NCBI RefSeq assembly: GCF_013283665.1
Contig: NZ_JABEKU010000001.1
Coordinates: forward strand, 1,178,001-1,242,000
Direction of reading: 5' to 3'
DNA from: Ensifer sesbaniae
Lineage (GTDB): Bacteria > Pseudomonadota > Alphaproteobacteria > Rhizobiales > Rhizobiaceae
Length of the DNA stretch: 64,000 nucleotides
Positions 36,741-44,875 of the stretch are shown here, piece after piece. A program made the translations under genes and the position numbers. Position 1 is the stretch's first letter. Each line of letters opens with the position of its first letter. The notes beneath the pieces are model-generated. The model was not told where the DNA came from. It worked only from the letters and a program-made list of their open reading frames with translations, and did not search any database.

Positions 36741-37739
36741 ATGTCCCTTCCGTCAGAAATGAATTTCGTCGATGTTCCGGCCCCGGGCGGACCGGAAAAC
36801 ATGGTCCTGAAGAAGGGGCCGTTGCCCGAGGTCAAGCCCGGCGACATCCTGGTTCGCGTGGAGGCGGCCGGCATCAACCGCCCCGATGTCCTGCAGCGTA
36901 AGGGCGACTATCCGCCGCCGCCGGGCGCAAGCCCGATCCTCGGCCTCGAGGTGGCGGGCGAGATCGTGGCGTTGGGCGAGGGGGCCGAGGGCTTTCGGAT
37001 CGGCGACAAGGTCTGCGCGCTCGCCAATGGCGGCGGTTATGCGGAATACGCGGCAGTACCCGCGACCCAGGCGCTCGCCTGGCCGAAGGGCTATGACGCG
37101 GTGAAGGCGGCCGCGCTGCCGGAAACATTCTTCACCGTCTGGGCCAATGTCTTCGACATGGCCGGTCTCAAGGCGGGCGAGACGATCCTCGTCCATGGTG
37201 GCTCGAGCGGCATCGGCACGACGGCGATCCAACTCGCCAAGGCCTTCGGTGCCGAGGTTCTCGTCACCGCCGGCAGCGCCGAGAAATGCCGGGCCTGCGA
37301 GGCGCTGGGTGCCAAGCGCGCGATCAACTATCGCGACGAGGACTTCAAGGTCGTCGCGCTCGAGGAAACAGGCGGACGCGGCGTCGACGTCATTCTCGAC
37401 ATGGTTGGCGGGCGCTACTTCGATCGTAACATTGCATCGCTTGCGAAAGACGGACGCCTTTCGATCATCGCCTTCCTCGGCGGCGCCAAGGTGGAGGGGG
37501 CGAACATCGCGCCGATCCTGACGAAACGGCTCCATGTCATGGGCTCGGCTCTTCGCCCACGCACTGCGGCGGAGAAGCAGGCGATCCGAGACGGCCTTAT
37601 GGAGAAGGTCTGGCCGCTGTTGGAGACGGGCAAGGTCGCGCCGGTCATCCATTCGGTTCTGCCCTTCAGCGCGGTTTCCGACGGCCATCGCCAGATGGAA
37701 GGGGGCGACCATATCGGCAAGATCATCATGTCCCTGTGA
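36741..37739 (+). CDS. NAD(P)H quinone oxidoreductase (MDR family, PIG3-like)
   Basis: A 332-residue zinc-free medium-chain reductase of the quinone oxidoreductase/PIG3 branch. It transfers hydride from NADPH to quinones or reactive carbonyls. The catalytic-domain signature is [20 protein letters not shown], and the NADPH-binding loop is [20 protein letters not shown]. The C-terminus [19 protein letters not shown] is typical. The last codons and stop lie in the first unit of a 26-bp tandem repeat. It is 32 bases after the hydrolase on the same strand, so it may belong to the same transcript, though this enzyme is often found alone. Confidence 0.92.
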   Translation: MSLPSEMNFVDVPAPGGPENMVLKKGPLPEVKPGDILVRVEAAGINRPDVLQRKGDYPPPPGASPILGLEVAGEIVALGEGAEGFRIGDKVCALANGGGYAEYAAVPATQALAWPKGYDAVKAAALPETFFTVWANVFDMAGLKAGETILVHGGSSGIGTTAIQLAKAFGAEVLVTAGSAEKCRACEALGAKRAINYRDEDFKVVALEETGGRGVDVILDMVGGRYFDRNIASLAKDGRLSIIAFLGGAKVEGANIAPILTKRLHVMGSALRPRTAAEKQAIRDGLMEKVWPLLETGKVAPVIHSVLPFSAVSDGHRQMEGGDHIGKIIMSL

Positions 37740-37850
37740 TCGGCGAGATCATCATGTCCCTGTGATCGGAACGATCATCATGTCTCTGTGATCGGAACGA
37801 TCATCAGGCCCCGGTGATCGCGGCGATCATGCGGTTCTTGTGATCGCGAG
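37721..37850. repeat. Five tandem copies of a 26-bp repeat
   Basis: Units start at 37721, 37747, 37773, 37799 and 37825, each GATCAT... with TGATCG near the end; unit 2 reads GATCATCATGTCCCTGTGAT then CGGAAC. Units 1-3 differ at few positions; units 4 and 5 are more diverged. Each unit holds the short inverted pair GATCA/TGATC. Unit 1 encodes the IIMSL end and stop codon of the quinone oxidoreductase, so the array grew out of the gene's 3' end. Confidence 0.92.
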
Positions 37851-37945
37851 CATTGCGACGATCTCCGACTATCGTCGATCTTGTAATTGGAGACGGATCG
37901 CTTACCTTCGACTGATCAGCAACGAACAGAAAGGAAGGTGATCCA

Positions 37946-38017
37946 ATGTCTAATGAGATTTCGGTCTTGGTGAAGGGCATGGGAGAGGTGAACGTGTCGA
38001 GGCAGCCCTCGGCCTGA
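37946..38017 (+). CDS. Possible 23-residue peptide with regulated ribosome binding site
   Basis: A short ORF, MSNEISVLVKGMGEVNVSRQ then PSA, with an unusually strong Shine-Dalgarno sequence AAGGAAGG (37931-37938) 7 bases before the ATG. The sequence AAGGAAGGTG (37931-37940) can pair with CGCCTTCCTT just after the stop (38022-38031), a 10-bp pairing with one wobble, which would hide the ribosome binding site. A terminator at 38076-38098 ends the transcript, and no plus-strand gene follows. It may be a small protein, a leader peptide without a downstream gene, or part of a small RNA. Confidence 0.42.
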   Translation: MSNEISVLVKGMGEVNVSRQPSA

Positions 38018-38075
38018 TCCCCGCCTTCCTTCGGGCCTAAAGCCCGGGCCACTCACTTGGCCAGAACTCATGGAA

Positions 38076-38098
38076 GGGTCGCCTCGGGCGGCCCTTTT
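38076..38098 (+). terminator. Rho-independent terminator after the 23-codon ORF
   Basis: GGGTCGCC (38076-38083) pairs with GGCGGCCC (38087-38094) with a TCG loop, followed by TTTT. The stem has 8 bp with one G-T pair. It lies 59 bases after the short ORF and would yield a transcript well under 300 bases. Confidence 0.7.
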
Positions 38099-38154
38099 CC
38101 ATTTCCCGCACAATGCGTGCGGGCCTCCACCTCGGGTAGTGCGAACTCCGCAGA

Positions 38155-38892
38155 TCAGACCCCGAAACGCCCGAGTGCCGGGATCTTGATGCCGGGCCTG
38201 GCAAAATCGAAGCCGGCGACGAGGCCGAAGAAATGCAGCTCGAGGCCGCTGCGCACCCCGGCCGAAATGCCGGCCAGACCATAAAGCGTTGCGTGCATGT
38301 CGCGGCTATCGGCATCGATCTGGAACAGCTTGCCCTCCGGCAGATAATCCCTGCCGACGGCGTCGGGCGGCAGCGCCGCGCCGAGTTCCGGCACCGAGCG
38401 CAACACATGGGCGACGAAGGTGTTGGAGTTCGGGCCTGGCCAGATCCGGTAGCCGCCGGGCGAAGCATAGGGATAGGTGGCGATCGCCGCCTCGATTTTC
38501 GGGATCAGTCGGCTGGCCTCGGTGCCGGTCACGGAGACGACCAGCCGCGGTTCGTTGGAGTACCAGCGGGCGTCCGCCGGATAGCCGTTCCGGCGGATCG
38601 GCTTGCCCCAGCCGACCTTGTCGTAGCGGTTGTAGGCGGGCGCACCCTGTTCCTTGGTGACGATCCAGGCGTGGCTGGCGATGGCGCCCTTCATGCCGCC
38701 CGTCGTTGCCGAGAACACATAGATCGCTGCATCCGAACTATCTGCCGCCTTGGGCAGGATGCCAGCCGAAGACCAATCCGCATCCCGCCAGCTCTGCGGC
38801 CGGTTCTGCATGTACCACCAGCCGGCCGAGGCCAGCGCCGGCAGCAGGTAGATGACCAGAAAGACGGCGGCGAGCCTGCGGGCGAATTTCAT
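38155..38892 (-). CDS. DUF3750 protein
   Basis: A 245-residue envelope protein. An N-terminal signal anchor MKFARRLAAVFLVIYLLPAL precedes a domain typical of DUF3750: AIYVFSATTGGMKGAIASHAWIV with the invariant His, KVGWGKPIRRNGYPADARWY and the NTFVAHVLR segment. The His and Cys-free active-site-like arrangement recalls NlpC/P60-type folds, but activity is unproven. The start at 38892 has GGAG upstream; 16 earlier codons are open but would precede the signal anchor. It is divergent from the asparaginase gene. Confidence 0.82.
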   Translation of the reverse strand: MKFARRLAAVFLVIYLLPALASAGWWYMQNRPQSWRDADWSSAGILPKAADSSDAAIYVFSATTGGMKGAIASHAWIVTKEQGAPAYNRYDKVGWGKPIRRNGYPADARWYSNEPRLVVSVTGTEASRLIPKIEAAIATYPYASPGGYRIWPGPNSNTFVAHVLRSVPELGAALPPDAVGRDYLPEGKLFQIDADSRDMHATLYGLAGISAGVRSGLELHFFGLVAGFDFARPGIKIPALGRFGV

Positions 38893-38963
38893 GAAAACTC
38901 CGTTTCCTGACGCTGGAATCCTGCTAAATGCACGGAGCAATTTCGGATATTTGAGGGCAAGGC

Positions 38964-39971
38964 ATGTCGAATCCCGTTCTCGTCGAAGTCACCCGTGGAA
39001 ACCTCGTCGAAAGCCGCCATCGCGGCCTTGTGATCGCCGTCGATGGCGACGGCCGCACCGTCTTTTCGCTCGGCGAAACCGACACCGCCGTGTTCCCGCG
39101 CTCTGCCTGCAAGGCGATGCAGGCGCTGCCATTGATGGAAAGCGGCGCCGCTGACGCCTACGGCTTCGGCAACAAGGAACTGGCGCTTGCCTGTTCGTCC
39201 CATTCCGGCGAGCCGGAGCATGTGGAACTTGCCGCCAAGATGCTTGCAGCAGCTGGCCGCGATGTCTCGGCGCTCGAATGCGGCGCCCATTGGTCGTCCG
39301 ACCAGAAGACGCTGATCGCCCAGGCCCGCAGCCTCGATGCGCCGACCGCGCTTCACAACAATTGCTCCGGCAAACACGCGGGTTTCATTTGCGCCTGTTG
39401 CCATTCGGGTACCGAAGCAAGGGGCTATGTCGGCTACGACCACCCACTGCAGCGGGAAATCCGCGGTACGATGGAAAGCTTGACGGGTGCGATCCTCGCC
39501 AAGGACAATTGCGGCGTCGACGGCTGCTCGATCCCGACCTATGCCGTGCCGCTCAAGGGCTTGGCGCATGGTTTTGCGAAGATGGCGACCGGCGCCGGCC
39601 TTGGGCCGGAACGTGCCCGCGCCTCCAAGCGGCTGATCGAGGCCTGCATGGCCGAGCCCTTCTTCGTGGCCGGCACCAAGCGCGCCTGCACGCGGCTCAT
39701 GAAAACGGCGCCCGGCCGCATCTTCGCCAAGACCGGCGCCGAGGGTGTCTTCTGCGCCGCCATTCCGGAGAAGGGCATCGCGATCGCTCTGAAATGCGAG
39801 GATGGCACGACGCGGGCGGCAGAGGCCATGATTGCGGCAACGCTTGCCCGCTTCTTCCGCGACGAGCCGGAGCTGCATGCAGCCCTGATGGCGCAGGCCA
39901 ACCACTCGATGCGGAACTGGAACGGCATCCATGTCGGCGATGTCAGGGTGACGGAGGCTTTTGCCGCCTGA
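38964..39971 (+). CDS. Rhizobial-type (class 3) L-asparaginase
   Basis: A 335-residue asparaginase of the Rhizobium etli type, unrelated to the bacterial AnsA/AnsB fold. It hydrolyses asparagine to aspartate and ammonia. Key residues known from ReAV are present with a one-residue offset: Ser47 and Lys50 (SACKAM), Ser79 (CSSHSGEP), Cys134 and Lys137 (NNCSGKHAGF), and Asp186 and Cys188 (NCGVDGCSIP). The family order and length are normal. It starts 71 bases from the divergent DUF3750 gene. Role in asparagine catabolism. Confidence 0.93.
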   Translation: MSNPVLVEVTRGNLVESRHRGLVIAVDGDGRTVFSLGETDTAVFPRSACKAMQALPLMESGAADAYGFGNKELALACSSHSGEPEHVELAAKMLAAAGRDVSALECGAHWSSDQKTLIAQARSLDAPTALHNNCSGKHAGFICACCHSGTEARGYVGYDHPLQREIRGTMESLTGAILAKDNCGVDGCSIPTYAVPLKGLAHGFAKMATGAGLGPERARASKRLIEACMAEPFFVAGTKRACTRLMKTAPGRIFAKTGAEGVFCAAIPEKGIAIALKCEDGTTRAAEAMIAATLARFFRDEPELHAALMAQANHSMRNWNGIHVGDVRVTEAFAA

Positions 39972-40035
39972 GACGTGCGAGCCGAGGAGTCCACGCGTCT
40001 GCGAGCATCCCGGTCGGGTCAATCCGTCGGCGACA

Positions 40036-40788
40036 TCAGGCCTTGATCATCGCGATGTTCGCGTCGTCATAGGGCGCGAGCACCCCGTCCTCGATTTCCT
40101 CAGCCACGATGAAGCCGGCCAGATCGGCGATCCCGGCCACGCGGTGTGGCGAGACCGCGCCGAATTTCTCAGCCGTCGCAAGCACATAGGTATCTGCGGC
40201 CTGCTTTAGGATCGCGCGCTTGACGGCCGCCTCTTCAAAGTCGCCGGTCGAGACGCCATGGACGGGATGAATGGCGGTGACGCCGAGAAAGAACAGGTCG
40301 ACGCGAATGCCGGCGATGGCGGCCAAGGCGGCCGCTCCCGTAGCAACCATCGAGTGCTTGTAGAGGCGGCCGCCGATCAGGATCACTTCGGCTTCGTGGC
40401 GTTCGAGCTCGGCGGCGATTGTCGGGCTGTGGGTGACCACGGTCAGCCGCATCTCGCGTGGCAGCGCCCGCGCGATTTCCGCATTGCTCGTGCCGCCGTC
40501 GAGAAAGATCGTCTGGCCCGCCTCGATCATCGCCGTGGCCTTGCGCCCAAGCCGACGTTTGACGTCGCCGGCGATCTCCTGCCGTGCCGCAAAGTTCGGT
40601 AGCGGCGGCACCAGCGGCAGCGCGCCGCCATGAACACGCTTCAACAGGCCTTCCGCCGCCATCTCGCGGAGATCGCGCCGGATCGTGTCTTCCGAGAGAT
40701 CCAATTCGTCCGCCAGACGCTTGGCGACGATCTCGCCGTCGCGCGCCAGTCGTGCGGAAATCAAAGCCCGTCTCTGTGTTGTCAGCAT
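40036..40788 (-). CDS. DeoR-family regulator
   Basis: A 250-residue DeoR repressor. The N-terminal winged helix is MLTTQRRALISARLARDGEI followed by LADELDLSEDTIRRDLREMA and LLKRVHGGALP. The C-terminal DeoRC sugar-phosphate sensor domain has IFLDGGTSNAEIARALP, LIGGRLYKHSMV and FFLGVTAIHPVHGVST. It is divergent from a DUF4406 gene across a nested palindrome. The ligand is probably a phosphorylated sugar or nucleoside. Confidence 0.92.
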   Translation of the reverse strand: MLTTQRRALISARLARDGEIVAKRLADELDLSEDTIRRDLREMAAEGLLKRVHGGALPLVPPLPNFAARQEIAGDVKRRLGRKATAMIEAGQTIFLDGGTSNAEIARALPREMRLTVVTHSPTIAAELERHEAEVILIGGRLYKHSMVATGAAALAAIAGIRVDLFFLGVTAIHPVHGVSTGDFEEAAVKRAILKQAADTYVLATAEKFGAVSPHRVAGIADLAGFIVAEEIEDGVLAPYDDANIAMIKA

Positions 40789-40815
40789 GAATGCCTCCTT
40801 GACTCTTCACGATAT

Positions 40816-40863
40816 TGCACGAAATATCGAGAAATATCCAGAATGATCTGGATATTTCGTGCA
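40816..40863. promoter_or_regulatory. Nested palindrome, candidate DeoR operator
   Basis: The outer arms TGCACGAAATATC (40816-40828) and GATATTTCGTGCA (40851-40863) are perfect. The inner arms GAAATATCCAG (40831-40841) and CTGGATATTTC (40848-40858) are also perfect. The unit GAAATATC therefore occurs three or four times in this region of alternating orientation, as often seen for multi-dimer DeoR operators. It lies between the DeoR gene and the DUF4406 gene, covering both promoters. Confidence 0.78.
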
Positions 40864-40880
40864 AAAAAGTGGAGAAAATC

Positions 40881-41252
40881 ATGCTGATTTTGATCGCAGG
40901 TCCCTATCGCTCGGGAACGGAAGACGATCCGGACAAGATGGCCGCCAACCTGAAGCGATTGGAAGAGCCGTCCTATGCGCTGTTTAAAGCCGGGCACGTG
41001 CCGATGATCGGCGAATGGGTGGCGCTGCCGGTGTGGAATGCGGCGGGCGGCGAGCGGGTGGGGGATGGGCTCTACGAGGAAATCTTCCACCCGGTGGCCG
41101 GACGCCTGCTGGCGCTTTGCGATGCTGTGTTGCGCTTGCCGGGTGACAGCAAGGGAGCCGACAACGATGTGCGCATTGCCCGCGAGCGCGGCATACCCGT
41201 CTACCATCGCCTGGTAGATGTGCCCGGTTGCGGCGAGGCGCTCGTTGCGTGA
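40881..41252 (+). CDS. DUF4406 (nucleoside deoxyribosyltransferase-like) protein
   Basis: A 123-residue protein related to the nucleoside 2-deoxyribosyltransferase fold. The start MLILIAGPYRSGTEDDPDKM is the family signature, and the stretches GHVPMIGEWVALP and DAVLRLPGDSKGADNDVRIA are typical. The enzymatic activity is not established; nucleotide or sugar-phosphate metabolism is likely. GTGGAGAAAATC precedes ATG 40881. The gene is divergent from DeoR and probably its main target. Confidence 0.85.
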   Translation: MLILIAGPYRSGTEDDPDKMAANLKRLEEPSYALFKAGHVPMIGEWVALPVWNAAGGERVGDGLYEEIFHPVAGRLLALCDAVLRLPGDSKGADNDVRIARERGIPVYHRLVDVPGCGEALVA

Positions 41253-41414
41253 CCGAAAACGGCCCGGCAGAGATAGCCTGCCGGGCCGAGTATGAGGTTT
41301 CCACACGCCTCCGCACGTCATCCTCGGGACCGATGCGCGGTTCAATCCTTCACGCCGCCCTCGAGCATAGGGTGGATGTTCTGGCTGAGCTGCCGCATGA
41401 CCGGGGAGGCGGAT

Positions 41415-42146
41415 CTACTCGTGCACGTGCGGCGCGGCGACGAAGGTCAGCGTCGCCGTCAGCCCCTTCTTGTCGGCTGCGGCGTTACCTTCGAGCGGGA
41501 TCGCGTGACTGACGGCGAGGATGTTGACGCCGGCATTGCGTAGCGTCACCTCGGCTTCGCCATTCGCGTCCGTCTTTTCGGAGACGAACTCGGGCAGTCC
41601 CGCGTAGTCCAGGGTGATTTCCTTGCCTTCGAGCGGCTTGCCGTCGAGCAGCAGGCGGACGCGAAATCTTTCACCGGGCTTCAGGCCGATGGGGTTGTCG
41701 AGAGGAACAATCTGCAGCGGCTGTGCCGGGAAGTCCGGCAGGTCGCCATGCGCATGCACCAGCGCGATGCTGTACTTGACGGAATGGCTCGCCTGCTTGG
41801 CGCCGGGAACCTCGTTCTTCGGCTTGTTCACCCATTTGCCGTTGGCGCCTTCGCTCCAATAGCCGTTGTCAAACTCGAGAGCGATGATTGCGGGTTCGCC
41901 GTCGAGTTTCAATAAGGCGTGGTTGTCGGCGGGCACGATCGTCACCGGCAATGCCTTGCCGTCCTCGTCAAGCGCCGAGACCGATTTTACTTTGGCCGGA
42001 TCATAGGCTTCGTCCGCCGGGCCGTGGCCGTAGATGACGGCGAGCGTTCCCCACCGCTCGCCGATCCATGCGCCATGGGCAAAGGCGGGTGTCGCAGCGG
42101 CGGCAAACAGGCTGGCGGCGATGAAGGTTGAAAAGAGCGTCTTCAT
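41415..42146 (-). CDS. DUF4198 periplasmic protein (NikM/metal-associated type)
   Basis: A 243-residue exported protein with signal peptide MKTLFSTFIAASLFAAAATP ending in AFA-HGA. The DUF4198 domain begins HGAWIGERWGTLAVIYGHGP and includes IVPLDNPIGLKPGERF and LPEFVSEKTDANGEAEVTLR. His residues occur in HGAW, HSVKY, HAHGD and at the extreme end APHVHE, which suggests metal binding. Members are linked to nickel/cobalt or zinc uptake. The start at 42146 is set by the signal peptide and GGAG. A Zur-like palindrome lies 14 bases upstream. Confidence 0.85.
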   Translation of the reverse strand: MKTLFSTFIAASLFAAAATPAFAHGAWIGERWGTLAVIYGHGPADEAYDPAKVKSVSALDEDGKALPVTIVPADNHALLKLDGEPAIIALEFDNGYWSEGANGKWVNKPKNEVPGAKQASHSVKYSIALVHAHGDLPDFPAQPLQIVPLDNPIGLKPGERFRVRLLLDGKPLEGKEITLDYAGLPEFVSEKTDANGEAEVTLRNAGVNILAVSHAIPLEGNAAADKKGLTATLTFVAAPHVHE

Positions 42147-42159
42147 AAGCAACTCCGAA

Positions 42160-42178
42160 AATGTTATAACGTAACATT
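42160..42178. promoter_or_regulatory. Zur-like operator upstream of the DUF4198 gene
   Basis: AATGTTATAACGTAACATT: perfect 7-bp arms AATGTTA/TAACATT around TAACG, ending 14 bases before the start codon. Alphaproteobacterial Zur sites have the TGTTATAATATAACA-like form. The core GTTATAACGTAAC is very close. A ferric-uptake-like (Fur/Zur/Mur) site is therefore likely; which metal is not shown by sequence alone. Confidence 0.68.
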
Positions 42179-42375
42179 CACGTTGTATTGAAATCCGTTC
42201 CGGCTTGTCAATCCGGGTGACATCCTTCCTTCTGCGGGTCGCACGCGGGAACAGGAGTGGAGAAAACCCTTTGGGCTTCGCCCGAATTCGCTTCAATTCG
42301 CGAGTATTGATACTGTCGGCTCGGCGCGATCGACGCTAAGTCATTCGATCCACCTGACCGCAGAGGAGAGTTGAA

Positions 42376-42996
42376 GTGTTGAAATTGTTCTACGCACCGG
42401 GGACCTGCTCGTTGGCCTCGCATATCGCGCTTGAGGAGGCTGGTGCTGACTACGAGGCGCGCCGCGTCGATTTCTCGACCGCCGAACAGACCAAGCCCGA
42501 TTATCTCGCGGTAAACCCGAAGGGCCGGGTGCCGGCGCTTCTGACCGACCGCGGCGTCGTCACCGAAACGCCGGCGATCCTCACCTATATCGCTGAGACG
42601 CATCCGGCGGCGAACCTGGCACCAAGGGGTGATGCGTTTGCTTTTGCGCAGTTGCAGTCGTTCATGAACTATCTGTGCTCGACGGTGCATGTCGCCCATG
42701 CCCATGGCCGCCGCGGTGCGCGCTGGGCGGACGATCCCGCCGCGCATGAGGCGATGAGGGCCAAGGTCGCATCCAACATGACGGCCTGCTTCGAACTGAT
42801 CGAAAACAGGATGTTCGAAGGGCCCTTCGTCATGGGCGAGGCCTATTCAGTCGCCGATCCCTACCTGTTCACCATTGCCGGCTGGCTGGAATCGGATGGC
42901 GTCGATCCCGCTCTTTTTCCGAAAGTGCTGGATCACCGCAATCGCATGACGACGCGCCCGGCCGTTGCCCGAGTATTGGCGGCGGTCAAGCTCTGA
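42376..42996 (+). CDS. Glutathione S-transferase
   Basis: A 206-residue GST of the beta/GstA type. The thioredoxin-like N-terminal domain is LKLFYAPGTCSLASHIALEE, where the Cys in TCSLA is the catalytic residue of beta GSTs, and the cis-Pro/glutathione site is GRVPALLTDRG followed by TETPAI. The C-terminal helical domain has FVMGEAYSVADPYLFTIAGW, the conserved capping box. The GTG start (GTG TTG AAA) has AGAGGAGAG ahead of it. It stands alone. Likely roles are detoxification and stress. Confidence 0.93.
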   Translation: MLKLFYAPGTCSLASHIALEEAGADYEARRVDFSTAEQTKPDYLAVNPKGRVPALLTDRGVVTETPAILTYIAETHPAANLAPRGDAFAFAQLQSFMNYLCSTVHVAHAHGRRGARWADDPAAHEAMRAKVASNMTACFELIENRMFEGPFVMGEAYSVADPYLFTIAGWLESDGVDPALFPKVLDHRNRMTTRPAVARVLAAVKL

Positions 42997-43066
42997 CCTG
43001 TCGCGCAAAAGCGCGCAGCGGTCTTGCTATTACTTACGACGCGCCTTGGGCCACGGGCCGTCCTGG

Positions 43067-43984
43067 CTACATCAGCATGTAGTCCTTCGGTTGCGGCAGG
43101 GGCGGAAGGTCGGCTTCGCCCAGCGCCTCGCGCAGGTTGATCTCGATCGTTTCGGCGAGTGCCACGATCGGCAGGTCGTTCGGCAGCACGCCGAACGGCT
43201 CCTCTAGCTCGTCGCCAAGCGCGTCGAGGCCGAAGAACGTGTAGGCAACCAGCGCGGTGACGAAGGGCGTCGCCCAGCCGAGCGCATCGGCAAAGCCGAA
43301 GGGCAGCAGGAAGCAGAATAGATAGGCGGTGCGGTGGAGAAGCAGCGTGTAGCCGAAGGGCACTGGCGTGTTGCGGATTCGCTCGCACGCAGCGAGCGTC
43401 GCCGACATCTTGCCGACCGTACCGTCCAGCAGTGTCCACTGAAAGTCGCTGATCGTGCCGGATGCACGAAGACCGGCAAGGTCGCGGCCCATCGCGCGCA
43501 ACAGGAAGTCCGGCGGATTGCGGCTCGCCTTGTAGCCTGGAACCAGATCGCCAGGTATCCACTCGAGCGTCCTGGCGACATGGTTGCCCGGCCGCAGGTG
43601 GCAGACCAGGGCGTGGGCAAACGCGATCGTCAGATTGAGCAGGCGCCGCCGCGCCGCTTTCCCCGACGTCTCGTCCAGGATCAGCGTCTGGCGGGCAAGA
43701 TCGCGCGACGTGAAAATCAGCTGCCCCCAATCCTTTCGCGCCTCCCACCAGCGGTCGTAACAGGCATTGTTGCGAAAGCCGAGAAACACGGAAAGCGCGA
43801 TGCCGAGCAGCGCGAACGGGCCACTGTTGACGCTTGGCACGATTTGCGGATCGAAGCGGTGCGCCCAGACGACGAGGGCGGAAAGTCCGAAGACGAACAG
43901 CACCTGCGGAAATATCCGCTGAATGACCGATCCCCTGAGGATGAAGAACAGTTTCAGAAGGCTGGGGCGGTCGCGAACGATCAT
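43067..43984 (-). CDS. Bestrophin-family membrane channel protein
   Basis: A 305-residue bestrophin/RFP-TM homologue. N-terminal motifs are VRDRPSLLKLFFILRGSVI, FALLGIALSVFLGFRNNACY and DRWWEARKDWGQLIFTSRDL. Helices include HRTAYLFCFLLPFGFADALG and FVTALVAYTFFGLDALGDEL, ending EEPFGVLPNDLPI with the acidic cluster of the family. Bacterial members form pentameric cation or anion channels in the inner membrane. Start at 43984 (MIVRDRPS). It converges on the GST gene. Confidence 0.92.
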   Translation of the reverse strand: MIVRDRPSLLKLFFILRGSVIQRIFPQVLFVFGLSALVVWAHRFDPQIVPSVNSGPFALLGIALSVFLGFRNNACYDRWWEARKDWGQLIFTSRDLARQTLILDETSGKAARRRLLNLTIAFAHALVCHLRPGNHVARTLEWIPGDLVPGYKASRNPPDFLLRAMGRDLAGLRASGTISDFQWTLLDGTVGKMSATLAACERIRNTPVPFGYTLLLHRTAYLFCFLLPFGFADALGWATPFVTALVAYTFFGLDALGDELEEPFGVLPNDLPIVALAETIEINLREALGEADLPPLPQPKDYMLM

Positions 43985-44192
43985 GGAAGAGCACCTGTGC
44001 GGCTATCGTTTCCACCGGTATAGGCGCTGGCTCCGAAATGGAAGGGCGCATCATTCGATCGCGCCGGCTGCAGCATCGAGATTTTCGCCCCGGATGTCGA
44101 CGGCAAAGCCTCCCTGGTCGAAAAGGTCAGCAGACACCGACCGACACCGTAGGGCGCCGCCCGGTGTCCGCTCACGTGAAGTAGTGCAGAAT

Positions 44193-44546
44193 TCAGCTGC
44201 CGAAGCTTGCAGAAAGCCTCTTCGGCGCTTTTTCCCGCCAGGCGGCAATCAGCCGCCCGGTTAGACTTCCATCGTCGATCTCCGAGAGCCGGAGGAGCAT
44301 GGCAGGCCAGCCCTTGTAATGGTCCGTCTCGAAATAGAGCCGCGGATCGAGTTCCAGCAGCATCTCCTTTTCTTCAAGCGCGCACATGACGACGAGCGTC
44401 TCGTCATCCTTCATGCGCGCGAAGCTCTTGTCCTTCACCAGCAGCGCCGGCGTGCCGTAGGAGGTGCCGACCGAAACGTCCGGCAGGCCGGCGGCTTCCG
44501 CCAGCTTGACGATGCGCGCGAAATTGCGGTCGAGGTCCTCGCTCAT
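44193..44546 (-). CDS. MmcQ/YjbR-family protein
   Basis: A 117-residue MmcQ/YjbR protein, a small double-wing fold thought to bind DNA. The signature GTSYGTPALLVKDKSFARMK is followed by MCALEEKEMLLELDPRLYFE and TDHYKGWPAMLLRLSEIDDG. The end WREKAPKRL is also typical. ATG 44546 is preceded by a modest ribosome binding site. Its role is unknown. About 200 bases upstream of the bestrophin gene on the same strand, with nothing recognisable in between. Confidence 0.88.
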   Translation of the reverse strand: MSEDLDRNFARIVKLAEAAGLPDVSVGTSYGTPALLVKDKSFARMKDDETLVVMCALEEKEMLLELDPRLYFETDHYKGWPAMLLRLSEIDDGSLTGRLIAAWREKAPKRLSASFGS

Positions 44547-44576
44547 CCCGTCAGCTTATCACAAGGCCCTTGTTCG

Positions 44577-44786
44577 TCACCGGCCCCCGGCCTGCAGGTA
44601 GTCGCCGCCGCATTCGGTCGCGCGCGGCCAGGGCCAGCCGGGGAAGGGCAGATCACCGAGTTCGCGTTCGTCCATGCGCTCGAGATCCGGGTGCTGCAGC
44701 GGGTCGCGCGCCCAGGCCAGTGGCGTATCCTGCTTCCGATTTTCCGAAGTGGCGAATGCGGTCAACGTCGAGAGAAGCTTCAACAT
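44577..44786 (-). CDS. Small hypothetical protein
   Basis: A 69-residue protein beginning MLKLLSTLTAFATSENRKQD. The middle, TPLAWARDPLQHPDLERMDE and RELGDLPFPGW, resembles short rhizobial proteins of unknown function that carry the pattern LAxxRDPLxHPxLxxMxxRELGDLPF. AAGGATGG precedes the ATG at 44786. It is divergent from the LysR gene (90 bases), so the regulator may control it. It lies 30 bases upstream of the MmcQ/YjbR gene and could be co-transcribed with it. Confidence 0.65.
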   Translation of the reverse strand: MLKLLSTLTAFATSENRKQDTPLAWARDPLQHPDLERMDERELGDLPFPGWPWPRATECGGDYLQAGGR

Positions 44787-44875
44787 GGCGGACCATCCTT
44801 TCGTTCGTTGGATGATCTGCCTGTCCCGCTCTCTTTTCAATTGAGAATGGCACCGAACGAGTTTAGAAAAACTAT

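Noticed and set aside
36741-37739. Zinc alcohol dehydrogenase
   Set aside because: The Cys/His zinc ligands are absent; motifs match the zinc-free quinone oxidoreductases.
37721-37850. CRISPR array
   Set aside because: The 26-bp units are directly adjacent with no spacers, and no cas genes are near.
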